Below are positions 15,355-26,911 of a stretch of 37,993 bases of DNA, piece by piece; the first letter of the stretch is position 1; each line of letters begins with the position of its first letter. The position numbers and the translations under genes were made by a program. Under the pieces are notes generated by a model that was not told the origin of the DNA, made no database searches, and saw nothing but the letters and a program-made list of their open reading frames with translations. This DNA is from Nitrospira sp. (GTDB lineage Bacteria; Nitrospirota; Nitrospiria; Nitrospirales; Nitrospiraceae). The stretch covers positions 21,327-59,319 of the forward strand of contig PLBR01000160.1 of the NCBI GenBank assembly GCA_003135435.1, read 5' to 3'.

Positions 15355-17601
15355 ATGTCGATGGATCTTGCCAAGAATCTCTATGCAAAGATGCCGGACG
15401 TGTTCGCCAAGGCCAGGAAGAAATTCGGGCGTGGCCTGACACTGGCGGAAAAAATACTGGTTTCACACGCCGACAATTTCGAGACCCAGACCTGGGAGCG
15501 TGGTAAGGCGATGTTGTCGCTACGGCCCGATCGCGTCGCGATGCAGGACGCAACGGCCCAAATGGCCATGTTGCAGTTCATGCAGGCCAACAAGATGCAA
15601 GTAGCCGTGCCGAGCACCATCCATTGCGACCACTTAATCCGTGCCGAGATGGGTTCTGAGAAGGATCTGCTTCGTGCGGTGGACGAGAACAAGGAAGTCT
15701 ATAATTTTCTCGCCTCGGCGGCCAAAAAGTACGGCATTGGCTTCTGGAAGCCAGGCGCCGGGATCATTCATCAAGTCGTGTTGGAGAACTACGCGTTCCC
15801 AGGCAGCTTAATCATCGGTACTGACTCACACACCCCCAACGGCGGTGGGCTCGGCGGATTGGCGATCGGCGTCGGTGGGGCCGATGCCGGTGAAGTGATG
15901 GCTGGTCTGCCATGGGAAGTCCTCCATCCGAAACTGATCGGCATCCGCCTGACCGGCAAGTTGAGCGGCTGGACCTCGGCGAAGGACGTGATTCTGTACC
16001 TCTGCGGCTTGCTCACGGTGAAGGGCGGGACGAATAAGATCGTCGAATACTTTGGGCCCGGTGCGGAAACCATCAGCGCGACCGGTAAGGGGACGATCTG
16101 CAACATGGGCGCGGAGCTGGGAGCCACGACATCGGTATTTCCCTTCGATCAGAAGATGGTCGCCTATCTGAACATCACGGATCGGGCCGATCTGGCCAAC
16201 CTGGCGATCGTCAACAAGACATTGCTTGTGGCGGATCCCGAGGTCTATCAGTCGCCGGAGAAGTACTACGACCAGATCGTCGAAGTCGATTTGTCGACGC
16301 TCGAGCCCCATGTAGTCGGGCCTCATACGCCGGATCTCGCGCGCCCCATTTCGAAGATGGCGGCGGAAGCCAAGGAGAAGGGCTATCCGGTCGAACTCAA
16401 AGCTGCGCTGATTGGGAGCTGCACCAATTCATCCTATGAAGACATCAGCCGTTCAGCCCACATCGCCCAGCAAGGGTTGAAGGCCGGGCTCAAAGCGAAA
16501 GCCTCGTTCCTCGTGTCGCCCGGCTCCGAGCGCATTTACCATACGATGAAGCGCGACGGGTTTCTGGACACATTTGAAAAATTGGGCGGCACGGTGCTGT
16601 CGAACTCCTGTGGCCCCTGCATCGGGCAGTGGAAGCGGGCCGATGGCGTGAAGGGGAAAGCGGATTCGATCGTCAGTTCTTTCAACCGCAATTTTCCTGG
16701 CCGCAACGACGGCATCAGTGAAACCCTATCATTCCTCGCGAGCCCGGAAATTGTGACCGCCTATGCCATATCGGGTGATTTGACCTTCGATCCTGTCAAT
16801 CAGAAGCTCAAGGGAGCGGATGGCAAGGAATTCAAGTTCGAGCCGCCGCAGGGTGAAGAGCTTCCGGCCAAGGGCTTTGCGAAGGCTGAGGAAGGCTTCG
16901 TTGCGCCAGCCGCCAACGGCGAGAGCTTGCCCGTTGAAATTCCGCCGACCAGCGAGCGGTTGCAGTTGCTCCAGCCCTTTCCACGTTGGGACGGCAAAGA
17001 CTTCGAGAAACTCCCGCTGTTGATCAAGACCAAGGGCAAGACGACGACCGATCACATCTCTCCGGCCGGTCCCTGGCTCAAGTTCCGCGGCCATTTGGAC
17101 AAGATCAGCGACAATATGTTCTTGGGTGCGAACAATGTATTTTCTTCCGAGCCTGGCAAGGGTACGGATGTATTGACCGGGGAGTCAGGCCTGACGATGG
17201 CCCAGATCGCCCGGCGGTATAAGGCGAAGGGGGTCGGCTCTATTGTGGTGGGCGATGAAAACTATGGGGAGGGCAGCAGCCGGGAGCATGCCGCCATGTC
17301 ACCGCGGTTCCTCAATGTGCGCGTCGTCATTACGAAGAGCTTTGCCCGCATTCACGAGACCAATTTAAAGAAGCAAGGGATCTTGGCGTTGACCTTCGCT
17401 GACCCGAAGGATTACGAGAAGATTGAGCAACAGGACCGCATCAGTGTGACGGGGCTGAGCGCATTGGCTCCCGGCAAACCGGTGCAGGTGACGATACACA
17501 AGACGGATGACACAGCGCTCACCATTCAGGCGAACCACAGCATCACCGAGCAACAGATTGCGTGGTTCAAGGCAGGTTCGGCGTTAAATGCGCTGAACTA
17601 A
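15355..17601 (+). CDS. Aconitate hydratase
   Basis: IHCDHLI, GTDSHTPNGGGLGGLAIGVGGADA, GSCTNSSYEDI, NSCGPCIGQW, GDENYGEGSSREHAAMSPR. Confidence 0.95.
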   Translation: MSMDLAKNLYAKMPDVFAKARKKFGRGLTLAEKILVSHADNFETQTWERGKAMLSLRPDRVAMQDATAQMAMLQFMQANKMQVAVPSTIHCDHLIRAEMGSEKDLLRAVDENKEVYNFLASAAKKYGIGFWKPGAGIIHQVVLENYAFPGSLIIGTDSHTPNGGGLGGLAIGVGGADAGEVMAGLPWEVLHPKLIGIRLTGKLSGWTSAKDVILYLCGLLTVKGGTNKIVEYFGPGAETISATGKGTICNMGAELGATTSVFPFDQKMVAYLNITDRADLANLAIVNKTLLVADPEVYQSPEKYYDQIVEVDLSTLEPHVVGPHTPDLARPISKMAAEAKEKGYPVELKAALIGSCTNSSYEDISRSAHIAQQGLKAGLKAKASFLVSPGSERIYHTMKRDGFLDTFEKLGGTVLSNSCGPCIGQWKRADGVKGKADSIVSSFNRNFPGRNDGISETLSFLASPEIVTAYAISGDLTFDPVNQKLKGADGKEFKFEPPQGEELPAKGFAKAEEGFVAPAANGESLPVEIPPTSERLQLLQPFPRWDGKDFEKLPLLIKTKGKTTTDHISPAGPWLKFRGHLDKISDNMFLGANNVFSSEPGKGTDVLTGESGLTMAQIARRYKAKGVGSIVVGDENYGEGSSREHAAMSPRFLNVRVVITKSFARIHETNLKKQGILALTFADPKDYEKIEQQDRISVTGLSALAPGKPVQVTIHKTDDTALTIQANHSITEQQIAWFKAGSALNALN

Positions 17602-19857
<2,256 letters not shown>

Positions 19858-19860
19858 AGG

Positions 19861-19895
19861 CAGTGAAATGTGATCTGTGATGCGTGATGGGTGGA
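19861..19895. repeat. Period-7 tract between icd and frdB
   Basis: CAGTGAA ATGTGAT CTGTGAT GCGTGAT GGGTGGA. Confidence 0.8.
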
Positions 19896-19927
19896 GCGAC
19901 CTGCCCGCACGCTGCACAAAGAGGAAA

Positions 19928-20641
19928 ATGGCACAAGAAGATAAAGAGAACGTCATCGATCAGCCGGAAGTCCTTCGGCACAAGATGGTCACCATCGAGA
20001 TTGCCGGCAAGAAGTACGAAGTGCCGGAGGGGATCACGATCATCAAGGCCTTGTGGTATTCGGGCCAGGAAGTCGTCCGTGGGGCCGGCTGTCTCGGTGG
20101 GTTCTGCGGCGCTTGCGCAGCCTACTATCGGACTAAGGACGACCCTAAAGTGAGGACCTGCCTGGCTTGCCAAATGGCGGTGCAAGACGGCATGTCGATC
20201 ACGATGATGCCGCCGTTCCCAGCCCGGAAGGCCACCTACGACATTCAGACGCTCAAAGATCCGAAACAAGACCTCTTCAATCTGTATCCCGAAGCGCCGC
20301 TCTGCCGGAACTGCAACGCTTGCACCGAAGCCTGCCCGCAGAAGATCGACGTGCGAGAGGGAGTCTGGAAAGCCGTGTTCGGTGATTTCAAGAGCGTGTC
20401 CGAGATGTTCATGGATTGTGTGATGTGCGGGATGTGCACGCCGGTCTGCATTGCGGACATCGCCCCCAATCTCGTGGCGCTGTATGTGAGCCGCGCGCAG
20501 GGGGCTCATTTCACCGAGAAGCCTCTGGGTCTGGATACGCGCATCAAGGAAATCCAAGATGGCCGCTTTAACGATGAGTGGACCAAGATCCTCAAGATGA
20601 CTGAGAAAGAACTGGCCGATCACTGCGCGACGGTCAAGTAG
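19928..20641 (+). CDS. frdB: Fumarate reductase/succinate dehydrogenase-type iron-sulfur subunit
   Basis: GAGCLGGFCGACAAYY...CLAC (2Fe-2S) and CRNCNACTEACP / CVMCGMCTPVC (4Fe-4S) clusters; start at internal Met with SD gagg. Confidence 0.82.
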   Translation: MAQEDKENVIDQPEVLRHKMVTIEIAGKKYEVPEGITIIKALWYSGQEVVRGAGCLGGFCGACAAYYRTKDDPKVRTCLACQMAVQDGMSITMMPPFPARKATYDIQTLKDPKQDLFNLYPEAPLCRNCNACTEACPQKIDVREGVWKAVFGDFKSVSEMFMDCVMCGMCTPVCIADIAPNLVALYVSRAQGAHFTEKPLGLDTRIKEIQDGRFNDEWTKILKMTEKELADHCATVK

Positions 20642-20681
20642 CGCGCGCGATTGCGCTCACTTTTACCCAGAGGTTCGAGAC

Positions 20682-22283
20682 GTGGACATCCATGCGCTTC
20701 AACAGATCGTGCACCAGACGCGGGATGCTCGACGCAAGCAGACTCTTCCCAAGTTTTCTCCCGCGGATCGCGACCAACTGATCCACAAATATCATCCTGA
20801 TTTTCGGGAGCGAGCCTATCGACCGATCCGCTTCGGTCCCAATGACGGGGATAAGACGGTTCTCGAGTTGGCGACATTGCTGGAGGGCGATAGTCCCATT
20901 GCCGACGGGTTCGATCTGACGGCCGACCACACGACCGATGTCCTGGTGGTGGGCGGCGGGGGTGCCGGCTGTGCGGCGGCGCTCCATGCGCATGCGGCGG
21001 GTGCCAAGGTCATCCTGGCTACAAAGCTCCGTCTGGGTGACTCCAACAGTGTGATGGCTCAAGGGGGCATGCAGATTTCGGTGGCGCCCGAGGACTCGCC
21101 CGTCACGCATTTCGTGGATACGCTGAAGGGCGGCCACATGCAAAATGACCATCAGCTGCTCAAGGTGATGGTCGAAGAAGGCCCCTCGATTGCGAAGTGG
21201 TTGTTGAGCCTGGGCGTGCTGTTCGATCGTGATGCGGACGGCAACCTGCATGTGAAAAAAGGCGGCGGGAGTTCGAAGCCTCGCCTCCTGACCTGTTCAG
21301 ACTACACCGGCCTTGAAATCATGCGGGTGCTCAAGGACGAGGTGTTGAATCAGAACATCCAGTTACTCGAGTTCTGCGCCGCGGTAGAGCTGACGAGTGA
21401 CGAGAAGGGAAACTGCACCGGCGCCATTTTCAAAGACCTCGACAACCATCGCCATGTCGTCGTAGCAGCCAAGTCCGTCATTCTGGCGACCGGCGGGATT
21501 GGCCGGCTCCACATTCAAGGATTCCCGACCAGCAATCACTACGGTGCGACTGGCGACGGGCTGTGCTTGGCCTATCGAATGGGCGCGAAGCTTATGCACA
21601 TCGATACGTTCCAGTATCACCCCTCCGGTGCAGTCTATCCCGAACAGCTCATCGGGGCGTTGGTGACAGAGGGCATTCGATCCGAAGGCGGACATTTGGT
21701 CAATGCGAAGGGTGAACGGTTCGTCAACGAATTGGATACCCGCGACGTCGTGTCCTCCTCGATTATTCGCGAGTGTGAAGAGGGGCGCGGCATCCGCACG
21801 ATGTCCGGCCGCATCGGCGTCTGGCTCGATACCCCGCTGCTCGATGCCGAACATGGCCCCGGCACCGTGGAGAAGCATTTCCCCGCGATGATGCTGCAGT
21901 TCGAACGATTCGGCATCGATATCAGCAAAGACCCCGTATTGATTTATCCGACGCTGCACTATCAGAACGGTGGCGTGAAGATCGATACCAATTCAGAAAC
22001 CAATGTGAAACATCTCTTCGTCGCGGGCGAGGCGTCCGGCGGATTGCACGGACGCAATCGATTGATGGGCAATTCGCTCCTCGACCTGATGGTCTTTGGA
22101 AGGCGGTCTGGGCTGACGGCCGCAGCTCGTGCCGCTACCATGCCGCAAGGGAAGTTGACGGTCGGGCATCTGAAGGGGTTCCGTGCCGAGGCCAAGAAGC
22201 ATGGCAGTGCGGGCGGAGTTGTGTCGCCCATGATCCTGCCGCCGTATACTAGAAAAGAACCAGAGCGTATGGCGAATAGCTGA
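20682..22283 (+). CDS. frdA: Fumarate reductase/succinate dehydrogenase flavoprotein subunit
   Basis: TTDVLVVGGGGAGCAAALHAHAAGAKVILATK FAD motif; SVMAQGGMQ; HPSGAVYPEQLIGALVTEGIRSEGG; GEASGGLHGRNRLMGNSLLD; GTG start. Confidence 0.9.
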   Translation: MDIHALQQIVHQTRDARRKQTLPKFSPADRDQLIHKYHPDFRERAYRPIRFGPNDGDKTVLELATLLEGDSPIADGFDLTADHTTDVLVVGGGGAGCAAALHAHAAGAKVILATKLRLGDSNSVMAQGGMQISVAPEDSPVTHFVDTLKGGHMQNDHQLLKVMVEEGPSIAKWLLSLGVLFDRDADGNLHVKKGGGSSKPRLLTCSDYTGLEIMRVLKDEVLNQNIQLLEFCAAVELTSDEKGNCTGAIFKDLDNHRHVVVAAKSVILATGGIGRLHIQGFPTSNHYGATGDGLCLAYRMGAKLMHIDTFQYHPSGAVYPEQLIGALVTEGIRSEGGHLVNAKGERFVNELDTRDVVSSSIIRECEEGRGIRTMSGRIGVWLDTPLLDAEHGPGTVEKHFPAMMLQFERFGIDISKDPVLIYPTLHYQNGGVKIDTNSETNVKHLFVAGEASGGLHGRNRLMGNSLLDLMVFGRRSGLTAAARAATMPQGKLTVGHLKGFRAEAKKHGSAGGVVSPMILPPYTRKEPERMANS

Positions 22284-22359
22284 TGGCGTATGGTCAGACC
22301 AAGATGACCTGCTTTCGGTTCCGAGCCATATGCTAATTGCCATCAGCCATTAGCTCTTA
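22265..22359. repeat. Inverted period-7 tracts between frdA and sucC
   Basis: GCGTATG GCGAATA GCTGATG GCGTATG ... GCCATAT GCTAATT GCCATCA GCCATTA GCTCTTA. Confidence 0.85.
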
Positions 22360-22368
22360 GAGGTTACG

Positions 22369-23547
22369 ATGAATGTTCATGAGTTTCAGGCGAAGCAGTT
22401 ATTCGGGCAGTTTGGGGTTCCAGTTCCGCGCGGGAAAGAGATTACCTCACCCGAGGCAGGAGCGGCCTGGGCAGACGAACTCAATACCCCGGTCTTTGTT
22501 GTCAAGGCGCAGATCCATGCAGGCGGTCGCGGCAAAGCCGGTGGCGTGAAAATTACGAAGGACAAGGCGGCTGTTCCGGGTTTGGTCAAGGAACTGATCG
22601 GCAAGACACTCATCACGCACCAGACCGGCCCGAAGGGGCGGGAAGTGCGGCGGTTGCTGGTCGAAGAAGGCGCCGCGATTGCCAAGGAATTGTATGTGAG
22701 CATCCTCGTCGATCGAGATAGCGGGTGGCCCGTCTTTATCGCGAGTACAGAAGGCGGGATGGAGATCGAAGTAGTCGCCGCCCAGACGCCGGAGAAGATC
22801 ATCCGGGAAGCGATTGACCCGGCCGTTGGGTTCCAGGCATACAACGGCCGAAACATCGCCTTCGCGCTCGGGCTTCCTGGCATGGAAGTGGCTGTCGTGA
22901 CCCCCTTCATCCAGATGCTGGGGAACCTCTATCGCCTGTTTATGGACAAGAATGCGGCAATGGTCGAGATCAATCCGCTGGTCATCACCAGCGACAAGAA
23001 ACTTATCGCATTGGACGGCAAGGTCTCGTTCGACGATAACGCGCTGTTCAGGCATGCCGATGTGCAGCAGATGCGTGACCTCCATGAAGAAGACCCGCTC
23101 GAGATCGAAGCGGGAGAAAATAATCTGAACTACATTAAGCTCGACGGGAACATTGGCTGCATGGTGAATGGCGCGGGCCTTGCTATGGCGACGATGGACG
23201 TCATCAAGCTGGCGGGGAGCGAGCCGGCGAATTTTCTGGATGTCGGCGGCGGCGCCACCAAGGAGACTGTGGCTGCGGGATTTCGGATCCTCCTCAAGGA
23301 CCCGAACGTCAAGGGCATCTTCATCAACATCTTCGGTGGGATTGTCCGTTGCGAACGGATTGCCCAAGGCGTCATCGATGCGGCCAAAGAAGTGAAGATC
23401 AATGTGTCGTTGGTCGTCAGACTGCAGGGAACGAATGCAGACGAAGGCCGCAAGTTGTTGGCCGAGTCCGGCCTTAAGCTTGAGGTGGCCAACGATCTGT
23501 GGGAAGCGGCGCAAAAGATTGTGAAGTTAACCGGAAAGGCGGCGTAG
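22369..23547 (+). CDS. sucC: Succinyl-CoA synthetase beta subunit
   Basis: MNVHEFQAKQLFGQFGVPVPRGK; AQIHAGGRGKAGGVK; FLDVGGGATKE; FINIFGGIVRCERIAQGVI. Confidence 0.97.
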   Translation: MNVHEFQAKQLFGQFGVPVPRGKEITSPEAGAAWADELNTPVFVVKAQIHAGGRGKAGGVKITKDKAAVPGLVKELIGKTLITHQTGPKGREVRRLLVEEGAAIAKELYVSILVDRDSGWPVFIASTEGGMEIEVVAAQTPEKIIREAIDPAVGFQAYNGRNIAFALGLPGMEVAVVTPFIQMLGNLYRLFMDKNAAMVEINPLVITSDKKLIALDGKVSFDDNALFRHADVQQMRDLHEEDPLEIEAGENNLNYIKLDGNIGCMVNGAGLAMATMDVIKLAGSEPANFLDVGGGATKETVAAGFRILLKDPNVKGIFINIFGGIVRCERIAQGVIDAAKEVKINVSLVVRLQGTNADEGRKLLAESGLKLEVANDLWEAAQKIVKLTGKAA

Positions 23548-23552
23548 TCCTT

Positions 23553-24161
23553 ATGCGGGTGACCATTCTATTACTCGCCTTGTTGCTGGTCAGTTCTCCC
23601 GGATGCGTGATGGTTCGAGATGGGAACGTAAAGCTGCCTGCCCAATGGCCGCCGCACTCGAGCCAGCAAGAGAAGAAAACTATCGCGCTTCACGTGACTG
23701 AGGTGGGGCGTCAAGGGGGCTCCAGTCAGGGAACAAGCCCGGATGCTTCCGAAGATTTTCTCGCGCAAGCCGTCAAAGCCTACACTGAATCAGGGCTCTT
23801 CTCTTCCGTCGTCACCACGAGTGAGCCGACAGATCTCCGTGCGGATATTACGATCATCGTGAAGGGGGGCGATGGCCTGTCATGGTCTGGGGCCATTTCT
23901 GCCCTTACGCTTACCATGATTCCCGGCGTCGTGTCGCAAGATTTGATCGCGAATACGAGTTACAAAGATCGTCAACAGAAAGTCATTGGCATCATTGAAA
24001 AGAACGAGGGGCTCGGATTCTGGATTCAGTTCTTCCTCCTCTTTGCCATGCCGTTTGTGGATGGCCCCAATACGATCATGAACGAAACGCAATACGACAT
24101 GCATCGAGTGACCATTGAGGAGGCGTACAGCAAGGGCTTTTTTAGAAACATGAGTCGGTAA
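23553..24161 (+). CDS. Putative lipoprotein located between sucC and sucD
   Basis: MRVTILLLALLLVSSPGCVMVRDG: signal peptide with lipobox-like Cys; starts 5 nt after sucC stop; ends 12 nt before sucD. Confidence 0.8.
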   Translation: MRVTILLLALLLVSSPGCVMVRDGNVKLPAQWPPHSSQQEKKTIALHVTEVGRQGGSSQGTSPDASEDFLAQAVKAYTESGLFSSVVTTSEPTDLRADITIIVKGGDGLSWSGAISALTLTMIPGVVSQDLIANTSYKDRQQKVIGIIEKNEGLGFWIQFFLLFAMPFVDGPNTIMNETQYDMHRVTIEEAYSKGFFRNMSR

Positions 24162-24173
24162 AGGTATTACGCT

Positions 24174-25046
24174 ATGTCAATTCTGGTAAACAAGCATACG
24201 CGGGTGGTGGTGCAGGGGATCACGGGCAAGGAAGGTTCGTTCCATGCGACGCAGTGCAAGGCCTACGGGACGCAGGTTGTCGCGGGCGTAACGCCTGGCA
24301 AGGCGGGGCAAGAGGTCGAGGGCATTCCGGTTTTCAATACGGTGCGCGATGCCGTGAAGAAGGCCCAGTGCGACACCTCGCTGATCTTTGTGCCTCCGCC
24401 ATTTTGCGCCGATGCAATTTTGGAAGCCGCCGATGCAGGCGTGAAGCTGATCATCTGCATTACCGAAGGCATCCCGGTCAATGACATGGTCAAGGTCAAG
24501 CGCGCGCTCTATGGCCGCGATGTTCGCATGGTCGGACCCAACTGCCCCGGCGTCATCACGGTTGATGAAGCGAAGATCGGCATTATGCCTGGCTTCATTC
24601 ATAAGAAGGGTGTTGTGGGCGTCGTGTCACGCAGCGGGACCCTCACATACGAAGCAGTACATCAGCTCTCGACGCTTGGGCTAGGTGAAACGACGTGCGT
24701 CGGCATCGGTGGCGATCCGGTCAATGGCACAGGCTTCGTCGATGTGCTGGCGTTGTTTGAGAAAGATCCTGAGACTCAGGCGATCGTGATGATTGGCGAG
24801 ATCGGTGGCGATGCGGAAGAGAAAGCCGCTGAGTTCATCAAGAAGTACGTGAAGAAACCGGTCGTCAGCTTCATTGCCGGAATCACGGCCCCGCCAGGAC
24901 GGCGCATGGGCCATGCCGGTGCCATTATTTCCGGTGGCAAGGGTACGGCAACTGAGAAGATGAAGAGCTTGGAGGCAGCGGGTGTCCGTGTGGTGAAGAA
25001 CCCGGCTGAGATCGGCAATGCGGTCAAGGTTGCGCTCGGGCGGTAG
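24174..25046 (+). CDS. sucD: Succinyl-CoA synthetase alpha subunit
   Basis: [69 protein letters not shown]. Confidence 0.97.
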   Translation: MSILVNKHTRVVVQGITGKEGSFHATQCKAYGTQVVAGVTPGKAGQEVEGIPVFNTVRDAVKKAQCDTSLIFVPPPFCADAILEAADAGVKLIICITEGIPVNDMVKVKRALYGRDVRMVGPNCPGVITVDEAKIGIMPGFIHKKGVVGVVSRSGTLTYEAVHQLSTLGLGETTCVGIGGDPVNGTGFVDVLALFEKDPETQAIVMIGEIGGDAEEKAAEFIKKYVKKPVVSFIAGITAPPGRRMGHAGAIISGGKGTATEKMKSLEAAGVRVVKNPAEIGNAVKVALGR

Positions 25047-25071
25047 ATAAGAACCTCCGTCCGAAGAAAAG

Positions 25072-25099
25072 AGCATATGCCATACGCTATTAGCTTCGC
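25072..25099. repeat. Period-7 tract downstream of sucD
   Basis: AGCATAT GCCATAC GCTATTA GCTTCGC. Confidence 0.65.
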
Positions 25100-25159
25100 T
25101 CTCCCGTGAGCCACGTAATATCCCTTCTCCTACCATGTTATTCATGTTAGGCTGATCCC

Positions 25160-26815
25160 ATGCGGGTATTTCTGATCCATGTTCGCGACCCCCAGTTCTA
25201 CGCCCTTCCGGCTAAAACACGCGCAAAAAACGGCCGTATCCGGGTGATGGGCTTCCCGCCCATCGGCATCATGTCCCTCTCGTCGGTGCTCAAACAGGCC
25301 GGCCACGAGTGTGTGATGTTCGATCAGGCGAACCCCGACACGCCGAACGAGGTGATCCTCGAGGAAATCAACCGGCAACAGCCGGCCCTGGTCGGTCTCA
25401 GTTTTCTCAGTACTACGAGCTATCCCTACGCGAAGATCTTGGCTCGTCAGATTCGCGCCGCCAACTCGAAGGTCAAACTGGCTTTCGGAGGCGTCTTTGC
25501 AAGTTTGAACGCTGCATTGGTCAAGCTGCAGTGTCCTGAAGTGGATTTCGTCTGCAAGGGAGACGGCGAACAGTTGCTCCTCGACCTGCTCGAACGGTTC
25601 GACGATCCGTCCGGTGTGGCCGGGCTGACCTGGGCCAAGGACGGCCATGTCGTCCAGAACTCCGGCCGGCCGATGGAGCGCCATCTCGATCAGTGGCCTT
25701 TCCCAGATCGCGAAGGCCTTCCGCTCGACTTTATAGAGTCGATGCCGCTCGACGTACCCGCAGTGCTCTCGATGGAGCGGTTCACGACGATGCAAACCTC
25801 TCGAGGCTGCCCCTGGCCCTGCGTGTTTTGCGACATTCCGATCTTCAACGAAGGCAAGTGGCGCGCGCGGAGTGCTCAACATGTGGTGAGCGAACTCAAG
25901 TATCTCGAAGAATGCGGCTACGGGTCCGTCTATTTTGTCGACGACCATTTTCTGCTGCAACCCAAGCGAATCGAGGCGATTTGCCAAGGCGTCATGGACG
26001 CAAAGCTCACGATCCAATGGGGTATCGAAGGGCGTGTGGACTCGGTTGCCCAGCACCTGTTTCCTGCCATGGCCAAGGCCCATTGCCGGACGGTCATGTT
26101 TGGGATTGAAAGCGGGAGTCAGAAGATTCTCGATCGTCTCAAGAAAGAACAGACGTTGGAGGAAGTGGCCACCGCAGTCAAGAACGCCAAGGCGGCCGGC
26201 ATCGAGATCGTGCATGGTTTCTTTACCGTGGGCAATCCCGATGAAACGGTCGAAGATATGAACGCCACGTTCGACCTGGCCTCCAAGCTGCCGCTCGACA
26301 CCTTTGGCTTCAATCGACTCTGTGTGTATCGGGGAACCCCGCTCTGGCAAGAATATGTGAAGCGCGGGTTGGTCAGTGAAACCACCGATTGGTACAAGTA
26401 TTTCAAATGTTCTGAGATCGATCCGACCTGCTTGCCCGGTGAAGTGATCAATGAGGTCCGCCGCCAAGGGCTTAAGCGACTGTTCATCTATAAGCTCCTA
26501 CACTATCCTATCCAGACCTTCCGGTTGCTGCGGCGGTTTCTTCGCTTCATGCCGGCGCGGGACGTGGCCTATCTCATCATCAAGCCGTTCCTGGGCCAGA
26601 AGAAAGGCTCCACGAAGGCAGAGGTGCTTTCGCGGGCGGTCGAACATGGCGAGATGAAAGATGCTGCGGCACAGTTGACGCAGATAACGGATGAGATGCT
26701 CCACGACGTGATGGAAGCGTCGCGGCTGGAACGGTTACACATTCAACAGGAAGCAGAAGGTTCGCGCGAACTGCCGATGGTCCCAGCCGCTAGCACCAGA
26801 GACCTCGGCGCGTGA
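25160..26815 (+). CDS. B12-binding-domain radical SAM protein
   Basis: TSRGCPWPCVFCDIP (CxxxCxxC), N-terminal cobalamin-binding-like region, FGIESGSQKILDRLKKEQTLEEV radical SAM motif. Confidence 0.9.
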   Translation: MRVFLIHVRDPQFYALPAKTRAKNGRIRVMGFPPIGIMSLSSVLKQAGHECVMFDQANPDTPNEVILEEINRQQPALVGLSFLSTTSYPYAKILARQIRAANSKVKLAFGGVFASLNAALVKLQCPEVDFVCKGDGEQLLLDLLERFDDPSGVAGLTWAKDGHVVQNSGRPMERHLDQWPFPDREGLPLDFIESMPLDVPAVLSMERFTTMQTSRGCPWPCVFCDIPIFNEGKWRARSAQHVVSELKYLEECGYGSVYFVDDHFLLQPKRIEAICQGVMDAKLTIQWGIEGRVDSVAQHLFPAMAKAHCRTVMFGIESGSQKILDRLKKEQTLEEVATAVKNAKAAGIEIVHGFFTVGNPDETVEDMNATFDLASKLPLDTFGFNRLCVYRGTPLWQEYVKRGLVSETTDWYKYFKCSEIDPTCLPGEVINEVRRQGLKRLFIYKLLHYPIQTFRLLRRFLRFMPARDVAYLIIKPFLGQKKGSTKAEVLSRAVEHGEMKDAAAQLTQITDEMLHDVMEASRLERLHIQQEAEGSRELPMVPAASTRDLGA

Positions 26816-26830
26816 AGCGCGAGGCGTGCG
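26810..26830. repeat. Short period-7 tract at the end of the radical SAM gene
   Basis: GCGTGAA GCGCGAG GCGTGCG, overlapping the TGA stop. Confidence 0.5.
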
Positions 26831-26911
26831 AGAAAAGCGCAACGTGGATAGATTGGATTTCCGCCCCATCTCGCCCGTCCCGCTCGACTATCCTGCGAGG
26901 CGGTTCTCCTG

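Noticed and set aside
22447-23514. 355-aa minus-strand ORF over sucC
   Set aside because: Antisense shadow of a certain CDS.
25142-26467. 441-aa ORF antisense to the radical SAM gene
   Set aside because: Shadow ORF of a GC-rich CDS; no recognisable protein features and fully overlaps a confident gene.
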